Shown here: positions 58,856 to 64,000 of the stretch, piece after piece
Layout of the letters: every line of letters starts with the position of its first letter
Numbering within the stretch: position 1 is the first letter of the stretch
Assembly (NCBI GenBank): GCA_003134995.1
Contig: PLDC01000024.1
Coordinates: 124,001 to 188,000, forward strand
Direction of reading: 5' to 3'
DNA length: 64,000 nucleotides
DNA from: Acidobacteriaceae bacterium
Lineage (GTDB): Bacteria > Acidobacteriota > Terriglobia > Terriglobales > Acidobacteriaceae
Notes under the pieces: model-generated
What the model saw: only the letters and a program-made list of their open reading frames with translations
The model's database searches: none
Told to the model about the DNA's origin: nothing
Made by a program: the position numbers and the translations under genes

Positions 58856-60436
58856 TTAGCGCCTCAGTCCTTTAAGTATCTCCCTGGCCGCATTCGCTCC
58901 CGAGCCTCCGGTCAATCCCGCGCCGGGATGCGTGCCGCTGCCGCACAGAAAGAAGTTGTCGAGCGGCGTACGATAGGGGGCCCAGTCCAGCAGCGGGCGC
59001 ATGGTGAAGAATTGGTCGAGGGCCAGGTCGCCGTGGAAGATTTGGCCGCCGGTTAATCCGTAGACGTCTTCGAGATCCTGCGGGGTGATGATCTGATGGG
59101 TGAGAATCAGCTCGGGCAGATTGGGCGCGTATTGTGCGAGGGTCTGCACTACGGTTTGGCCTAGCGCCTTACGCTGGTCTTCCCAGTCACCTTTCAGCTT
59201 ATACGGAGCGTACTGCATGTAGATCGACATCACGTGCTTGCCTTCGGGCGCCAGCGTCGGATCTGTGAGCGATGGAATTACGGCTTCGAGATAGGGATGA
59301 GGAGAGAAATTGCCGTACTTGGACGCATCGAAGGCACGCTCGAGGTAGTCAATCTCGTGGCCGATGTGGATGCGCCCCTTGAGCGCGTTTCCGTTTCGGT
59401 CCTTCAATGCGGTGAAATTCGGCAGGGCAGAGAGCGCGAGGTTTACTTTGGCGACCGTGCCGTTGCCGCGATAATGCTGCAGCTTTTGTACGAAGTCGGG
59501 GGATAGATGCGTAGGATCGGTGAGCTTGAGCAGAGTGCGCTTGGGGTCGGCGTTGGAGATTACAGCCTTGGCGCTGATTTCTTCACCGGTGCCTAGCAGC
59601 ACACCCGTGGCTGCACCATCTTTCACGCGAATCTCGATGACCTCGGCGGCGGTGCGAATCTCAACTCCGGCGGCTTGGGCGGCAGAGGCCATGGCTTGCG
59701 TGAGCGCGCCCATGCCGCCAGCGGCGAAAAAAGCGGAGCCGGCCGGATGACAATCGCCGGCGGCGCGAATCAGCAATTGCAGACTGCTGCCTGCGGACCA
59801 TGGGCCGAGAAAGGTTCCGAAGATTCCGCGAGCGGCGATTACTGCGCGCAGCAATTCGGTTTCGAAATATTCCGCTACCAGATCGGCGACTGCCATCGGG
59901 CCCCAGCGCAACACGCGATACATATCATGCTTGCCTAGATTGCGCAGCGCGCGGCCGGTCTTGAGCATGCTCCAGAGATCGCCGTTGCTGGGGTGATCAA
60001 TGTCGGGCGGAGTTGTGGCTAGGACTTCGGCAATGACCTTGCTGATTTTTCCTAAAGATTTTTCGAATTCGGGATACTTTGCGGAATCTTTTTGCGAGAA
60101 GGCAGCGATGGATTGCGATGATTTGTTTTCGTCCTGATAGAGGGAAAGCGCGCGACCGTCGGGCGAGAGTGCGGTGACGCAGGTCTCTGGCGTAATCCAT
60201 CGCAGGCCGTGTTTTTCCAGTTGCATGTCGCGAACTATGTCGGGACGAATCGGTCCGGCGGTATGCGCCAGCGTGGAGCAGCGGAAGCCGGGATGAAATT
60301 CGTCGGTGATCGCGGCGCCACCGACTTGTGGGCGGCGTTCGAGGATCAGAGGCTTCAATCCGGCTTTCGCGAGGTAGAAAGCGGTGACGAGGCCGTTGTG
60401 GCCGCCGCCGATGATTAGGACGTCGCGGGTGTTCAT
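58856..60436 (-). CDS. CrtI/PYROXD2-like FAD oxidoreductase, copy 1
   Basis: A 526-residue flavoprotein. The Rossmann motif IIGGGHNGLVTAFYLAKAGLKPLILERRPQVGGAAITDEFHPGF is at the N-terminus, and GSGTHPGAGLTGGSGANAAREILKGL forms the C-terminal FAD site, as in phytoene-desaturase-like enzymes. No carotenoid genes are nearby, so the substrate is probably not phytoene; relatives include PYROXD2. A paralog follows upstream on the same strand, separated by a strong hairpin. Confidence 0.85.
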   Translation of the reverse strand: MNTRDVLIIGGGHNGLVTAFYLAKAGLKPLILERRPQVGGAAITDEFHPGFRCSTLAHTAGPIRPDIVRDMQLEKHGLRWITPETCVTALSPDGRALSLYQDENKSSQSIAAFSQKDSAKYPEFEKSLGKISKVIAEVLATTPPDIDHPSNGDLWSMLKTGRALRNLGKHDMYRVLRWGPMAVADLVAEYFETELLRAVIAARGIFGTFLGPWSAGSSLQLLIRAAGDCHPAGSAFFAAGGMGALTQAMASAAQAAGVEIRTAAEVIEIRVKDGAATGVLLGTGEEISAKAVISNADPKRTLLKLTDPTHLSPDFVQKLQHYRGNGTVAKVNLALSALPNFTALKDRNGNALKGRIHIGHEIDYLERAFDASKYGNFSPHPYLEAVIPSLTDPTLAPEGKHVMSIYMQYAPYKLKGDWEDQRKALGQTVVQTLAQYAPNLPELILTHQIITPQDLEDVYGLTGGQIFHGDLALDQFFTMRPLLDWAPYRTPLDNFFLCGSGTHPGAGLTGGSGANAAREILKGLRR

Positions 60437-60518
60437 AGGGTGTGTTCCCCGGATGTATGGGCAGAGCGGCCTACACTGGACAAGAGTTGTGCCCGGAGTA
60501 GGGATCCTTCGACTGCGG

Positions 60519-60549
60519 TTGTTCTTCGCGCTTGGGGCGCGAAGAACAA
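60519..60549. repeat. Perfect 13-bp hairpin with composite end
   Basis: TTGTTCTTCGCGC pairs perfectly with GCGCGAAGAACAA around a 5-base loop, between the two oxidoreductase genes. It is followed by CCTCGCTCAGGATGAC (reverse of GTCATCCTGAG), the end found in the other composite elements. Confidence 0.7.
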
Positions 60550-60597
60550 TCCTCGCTCAGGATGACAAGCGGGATGGTGCGAGGTGCAAGGCATAGA

Positions 60598-62190
60598 TTA
60601 CGCAGCGCCTCCCAGGTCTTTCAGCATTTCCAGAGCTGCTAGGCGGCCGGGCGCGCCCATGATGCCGCCGCCGGGGTGCGTGGCGGAGCCGCACATGTAG
60701 AGATTTTGAATGGGCGTGCGAAAGCGCGCGTAGCCTGGGGCGGGGCGCAGAAAGAAAAGTTGTTCGAGCGACAGTTCGCCCTGGAAGATGTTGCCTTCGC
60801 TTAGTCCCCACTCGCGTTCGAGATCGAGCGGAGTGATGACTTGCCGGTGGAGGATGATGTCTTTTATGTTCGGCGCGTACTCGGCGATGGTGTTGACGAC
60901 GGTGTCGCCGAAGGCTTCTTTCTGATCGTCCCAGTTCAAGCCGGGACGCAGTTTGTAGGGTGCGTACTGCACGAAGCAGGAGAGCACGTGCTTGCCCGGC
61001 GGCGCTACCGAGGGATCGGTGAGGCTTGGGATCACCATGTCGATGTAGGGCTTGCGCGAAAAGTTTCCGTACTTGGCGTCGTCGTAGGCACGCTCCATGT
61101 ATTCGACTGATGGAGAGATTGAGATGGCACCGCGCAGATGGGCGCCCGGTCCGGGGATGGCTTTGAAGTTGGGCAGGGCATCGAGCGCCATGTTCACTTT
61201 GCCAGATGATCCGCGATACTTGAAGCGGTTGATGTCTTCGAGGAAGTCGGCGGGGAGTTGGTCGGCCTCGATGAACTTGTTGAAGGTTAGGCGAGGATCT
61301 ACGCTCGATGAAATTGTTTCGGCGTAGATTTCGTCGCCGTTGGAGAGGACTACGCCTTTGGCTTTGCCATCTTTGACGATGATCTTCGCGATGGCGGCTT
61401 GGGTGCGGATTTCTACTCCAGCTTCGCGAGCGGCGTCACCGATGGCGTTTGAAATTGCTCCGGTGCCGCCGCGCGCGAATCCCCAGGCGCGGAATGCGCC
61501 GTCGATCTCTCCCATGTAGTGGTGCAGTAGAACATAAGCAGTTCCGGGAGAGCGCACACCTAAGAATGTGCCGATGATTCCTGAGGCTGACATCGTTGCT
61601 TTGAGGACATCGGTCTCGAACCATTGATCGAGAAAATCGATGGCGCTCATGGTCATGAGCTGGACCTGGTTGTATTTGTCGTAACTCGACATGCCCTGAA
61701 AACGCTTGCCGATGAAGAGCAGCTTCATCAGTTCGCGCGGGTTCAGTGTGTTCGGGTCGGGCGGGACCATGCTGAGGATCGGCTTGACGAAGCGGCACAT
61801 GGCTTGCATGGCTTTGCCGAATTCGTCGTAGGCTTCGGCGTCGACGCGAGAGTGGCGGGCGATCTCGCGGTGAGTTTTGCCGTGATCGTTCACGCGCCAA
61901 AGATAATCGCTGCTGGGCATGGGGGTGAAGGTGCCATCGAGCGGGAGGATTTCGAGGCCGTGACGTGGGAGGTCGAGGTCGCGGATGATTTCCGGGCGCA
62001 GCAGTGAGACCACGTAGGAGCAGACGGAGAATTTGAAGCCGGGGAAAACTTCTTCGGTGCAGGCCGCGCCGCCTAGAATGTGCCGGCGTTCGAGCACGAG
62101 AACTTTCTTTCCGGCGCGTGCGAGGTAGGCAGCGTTGACGAGGCCATTGTGGCCTCCGCCGATTACGATTACATCGTATTGATTAGCCAT
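60598..62190 (-). CDS. CrtI/PYROXD2-like FAD oxidoreductase, copy 2
   Basis: A 530-residue paralog of the enzyme at 58856-60436 (shared VIGGGHNGLVNAAYLARAGKKVLVLERR, SADF-like central motifs and C-terminal CGSATHPGGGIMGAPGRLAALEMLKDL). Same fold and probably similar chemistry; substrate unknown. The ATG lies immediately beside heptamer array L. The GcvT-like gene starts divergently 278 bases away. Confidence 0.86.
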   Translation of the reverse strand: MANQYDVIVIGGGHNGLVNAAYLARAGKKVLVLERRHILGGAACTEEVFPGFKFSVCSYVVSLLRPEIIRDLDLPRHGLEILPLDGTFTPMPSSDYLWRVNDHGKTHREIARHSRVDAEAYDEFGKAMQAMCRFVKPILSMVPPDPNTLNPRELMKLLFIGKRFQGMSSYDKYNQVQLMTMSAIDFLDQWFETDVLKATMSASGIIGTFLGVRSPGTAYVLLHHYMGEIDGAFRAWGFARGGTGAISNAIGDAAREAGVEIRTQAAIAKIIVKDGKAKGVVLSNGDEIYAETISSSVDPRLTFNKFIEADQLPADFLEDINRFKYRGSSGKVNMALDALPNFKAIPGPGAHLRGAISISPSVEYMERAYDDAKYGNFSRKPYIDMVIPSLTDPSVAPPGKHVLSCFVQYAPYKLRPGLNWDDQKEAFGDTVVNTIAEYAPNIKDIILHRQVITPLDLEREWGLSEGNIFQGELSLEQLFFLRPAPGYARFRTPIQNLYMCGSATHPGGGIMGAPGRLAALEMLKDLGGAA

Positions 62191-62232
62191 GAGCTTTGAG
62201 CCTTGAGCTGCGAGCTTGCTGGGTTGAGATTG
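62191..62232. repeat. Heptamer array L: GAGCTTT units touching a start codon
   Basis: Units gagcttt, gagcctt, gagctgc, gagcttg, ctgggtt and gagattg begin at the base next to the ATG (62188-62190, minus strand) of the second oxidoreductase. The phase is clear for the first four units and weaker after that. Confidence 0.75.
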
Positions 62233-62426
62233 GGGACGAGGAATGTTAGCGCAGTTTTGGGGCGCGCCTATTAGAGGCCACTGGGTAGGACGCTCCAGTT
62301 GCGGAGGACATTCGATAGGATTGGGACGAGTGGGCGCATGAGCTGAAGGGTGATTCTATCGGGAATGCATGATTTTGTCTGCAAGATTAGCGAGCGTGGA
62401 TGGCGCCTCCGATGAGGGTTACGGCG

Positions 62427-62432
62427 TATAAT
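62427..62432 (+). promoter_or_regulatory. -10 box of the GcvT-like gene
   Basis: TATAAT lies 36 bases before the TTG start at 62468. No consensus -35 is visible at the expected spacing. Confidence 0.4.
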
Positions 62433-62467
62433 TTCGCTTCGAGTTAAATCACTTCGAGGCCACACCC

Positions 62468-63673
62468 TTGCCTATTGGAACCGCATTTCACGAGCGCACA
62501 TTTCCACTTTGCCAGAGCTTGAATTATCGCGAGTGGTCGGGGTATTACACGGTGAGCGTGTATGAGGTGCATCATGAGCACGAGTACAACGCCATCCGCA
62601 ATGCGGCGGCGCTGATCGATATTTCGCCGCTCTACAAGTATTTGGTCACGGGCAAAGACGCGACGCGGCTGGTGAACCGCGTGATCACGCGCGACATTAA
62701 TAAAGTGAAAGTGGGGCAGGTGATTTATTGCTGCTGGTGCGATGAAGAGGGCAAAGTCATCGACGACGGCACGATTTCGCGGCTGGAGGAAAATGTTTAC
62801 CGCTGGACGGCGGCCGATCCGAGCCTGCGCTGGTTCCGGCAGAACGGCCTGAACATGGATGTACATGTCGAGGATATTTCCGAGAAAGTTGCGGCGCTGG
62901 CGTTGCAGGGGCCAACTTCAGCGAAACTGCTGAAGGCCGTGGCCGACGCTGACACTTCAAACTTGAAATATTTTCGCGTGACGCACGGAAAGATTGCGGG
63001 CGTGCCTGTCGATATTTCGCGGACTGGGTATACAGGTGATTTGGGATATGAGATCTGGGTGCCGTTAAACGAAGCCAATGATGCGGTGAAGGTGTGGGAT
63101 GCGCTGGCTGAGCAAGGCAAACAGTTTGATCTGCATGCGGCGGGAATGCTGGCGCTGGATGTCGCGCGCGTCGAGGCTGGGCTGCTGTTGATTGAAGTCG
63201 ACTACTCGAGTTCGAAGAAGGCGTTGATTCCTTCGCAGAAGTATTCGCCTTATGAGCTGGGCTTTGCCAAGATGGTGCATCTGGAGAAGGAAAATTTTAT
63301 TGGCAAGCGGGCTCTCGAGTTGGACGCGAAAAATGGCGTAGCGCGGCAGTTTGTTGGAGTGGAAGTGGATTGGACCGATGTAGAGGCGCTGTATGAACGG
63401 TATGGGCTGACTCCGGCGGCGCCTAGCCAGGCTTCGCGCGTGGCGGTTCCTTTGTATTCGGGAGAGAAACAGGTGGGTAAGGCGACGACCACGAGTTGGT
63501 CGCCGATTCTGAAGAAGCTAATTGCGCTGGCTAGTGTGGAGACCGAGCATGCGAAGTTGGGGACGGAGTTGCAGATGGAGATCACGATCGAAGCGATCCG
63601 GCTCAAAACGAATGTGAAGGTGACTGCAGTGCCGTTCTTTAATCCAGCGCGGAAGACGGCTGTTCCGGTTTAG
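62468..63673 (+). CDS. GcvT-family aminomethyltransferase
   Basis: A 401-residue folate-dependent methyl/aminomethyl transferase with GcvT N- and C-terminal domains: YNAIRNAAALIDISPLYKYLVTG, ALALQGPTSAKLLKAV, RTGYTGDLGYEIWVP and the later LGFAKMVHLEKENFIGKRAL, with a C-terminal barrel. The true glycine-cleavage T protein is about 365 residues; the longer size and absence of gcvH/gcvP make a demethylase of another methylated amine or a stand-alone T protein equally possible. TTG start about nine bases after GAGG. The two nearby oxidoreductases may be functionally linked (inference). Confidence 0.82.
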   Translation: MPIGTAFHERTFPLCQSLNYREWSGYYTVSVYEVHHEHEYNAIRNAAALIDISPLYKYLVTGKDATRLVNRVITRDINKVKVGQVIYCCWCDEEGKVIDDGTISRLEENVYRWTAADPSLRWFRQNGLNMDVHVEDISEKVAALALQGPTSAKLLKAVADADTSNLKYFRVTHGKIAGVPVDISRTGYTGDLGYEIWVPLNEANDAVKVWDALAEQGKQFDLHAAGMLALDVARVEAGLLLIEVDYSSSKKALIPSQKYSPYELGFAKMVHLEKENFIGKRALELDAKNGVARQFVGVEVDWTDVEALYERYGLTPAAPSQASRVAVPLYSGEKQVGKATTTSWSPILKKLIALASVETEHAKLGTELQMEITIEAIRLKTNVKVTAVPFFNPARKTAVPV

Positions 63674-63775
63674 ATTCGTTACGGGCAGTGTCGGGATCTT
63701 CTGCTGCCTGGTATTCTTCTTCGGGGCTTATGTTCGGCACCCACAAATAAATCGTGGATTCGCGCCCGGAATGGG

Positions 63776-63811
63776 TATATAGTGTGGGGAAATTAGGCTC
63801 CAAGAGGAGCC
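63776..63811 (+). promoter_or_regulatory. -10 box and leader hairpin of the last gene
   Basis: TATATA at 63776-63781 followed by a perfect hairpin GGCTCC-AAGA-GGAGCC (63796-63811), which could be a 5' leader stabiliser or regulator. The ATG is at 63861, with AGGGAGGGA just before it. Confidence 0.45.
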
Positions 63812-63860
63812 TCCACCGGAAAGACTTCAGCAGATTTTCGGATGGTAGGGAGGGACGATT

Positions 63861-64000
63861 ATGAAGCGAATACTTTTGATGGCAGCATTGGCGTTGGCGC
63901 TGCCACTGGCGGCTTTCGCGGGCAATGTGGATTTCACCAATACGGGTGGGACGCTCACTGGAACCTCCGCAGGCTTGACGCTTACCGGGTCTGAGTTGAC
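63861..64000 (+). CDS. Secreted protein, N-terminal fragment (runs off the window)
   Basis: The first 46 codons show a signal peptide (MKRILLMAALALALPLAAFA) followed by GNVDFTNTGGTLTG, a Gly/Thr-rich start typical of secreted acidobacterial proteins that often end with a PEP-CTERM sorting signal. The C-terminus is outside the window, so this cannot be verified. Confidence 0.7.
   Translation, partial: MKRILLMAALALALPLAAFAGNVDFTNTGGTLTGTSAGLTLTGSEL

Overview
This 64 kb window reads as chromosomal DNA of a member of the Acidobacteriota, most likely class Terriglobia (Koribacter/Sulfotelmatobacter-like). That is an inference from content: a fused alpha/beta 2-oxoacid dehydrogenase E1, tandem S53 (sedolisin) peptidases, FecR/DUF6600 envelope proteins, PIN-domain toxin-antitoxin pairs, an mreBCD-mrdA-rodA cluster followed by an RNase E/G with a very long insert, and moderately high GC. 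I saw no rRNA, tRNA, CRISPR array, insertion sequence or prophage.

Layout. 0-5.2 kb: a large secreted FecR protein, an AbrB/PIN toxin-antitoxin pair, inorganic pyrophosphatase and two small DUF3147-type membrane proteins. 5.5-8.9 kb: a four-gene signalling cluster (PilZ-like barrel protein, unknown helical protein, degenerate receiver joined to a histidine-kinase phosphoacceptor helix, divergent CheR). 9-10.3 kb: two back-to-back Phd/PIN pairs, one of whose toxins has lost a catalytic Asp. 10.4-18 kb (minus strand): methyltransferase, zinc-ribbon protein, uvrB, a cNMP-domain/thioredoxin-reductase-like flavoprotein, a secreted LolA-like protein, a transglutaminase-like protein and a phosphoglycolate phosphatase. 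18-29 kb (plus strand): E1 fusion, secreted beta-propeller, TrmO, M20 peptidase overlapping an amidohydrolase, HtrA protease and a peptidoglycan-binding protein. 29-43 kb (minus strand): PHP-type tyrosine phosphatase, a Phd/PIN pair, aminotransferase, TonB-like protein, two S53 peptidases, aldehyde dehydrogenase, a nucleotidyltransferase pair resembling MenAT modules, an M3 peptidase and a GT39-like membrane glycosyltransferase. 43-54.3 kb (plus strand): FecR protein, then the elongasome genes mreB, mreC, mreD, mrdA and rodA, then RNase E/G. 54.7-64 kb: unknown helical protein, purU with a duplicated broken N-terminus, DUF1801 protein, two paralogous CrtI/PYROXD2-like oxidoreductases, a GcvT-family protein and the start of a secreted protein running off the window.

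The most striking signal is not a protein. At least twelve gene boundaries carry short imperfect tandem arrays with a strict 7-base period. Different loci use different 7-base words, several loci carry a second array that is the reverse complement of the first, and the arrays run right up to, or into, stop and start codons, including those of cheR, uvrB, mreC, mrdA and rodA. The format resembles the heptanucleotide STRR repeats known from cyanobacteria. A second layer of intergenic structure consists of perfect hairpins and of composite elements carrying a GTCATCCCGAG-like end. Together these occupy most of the non-coding space.
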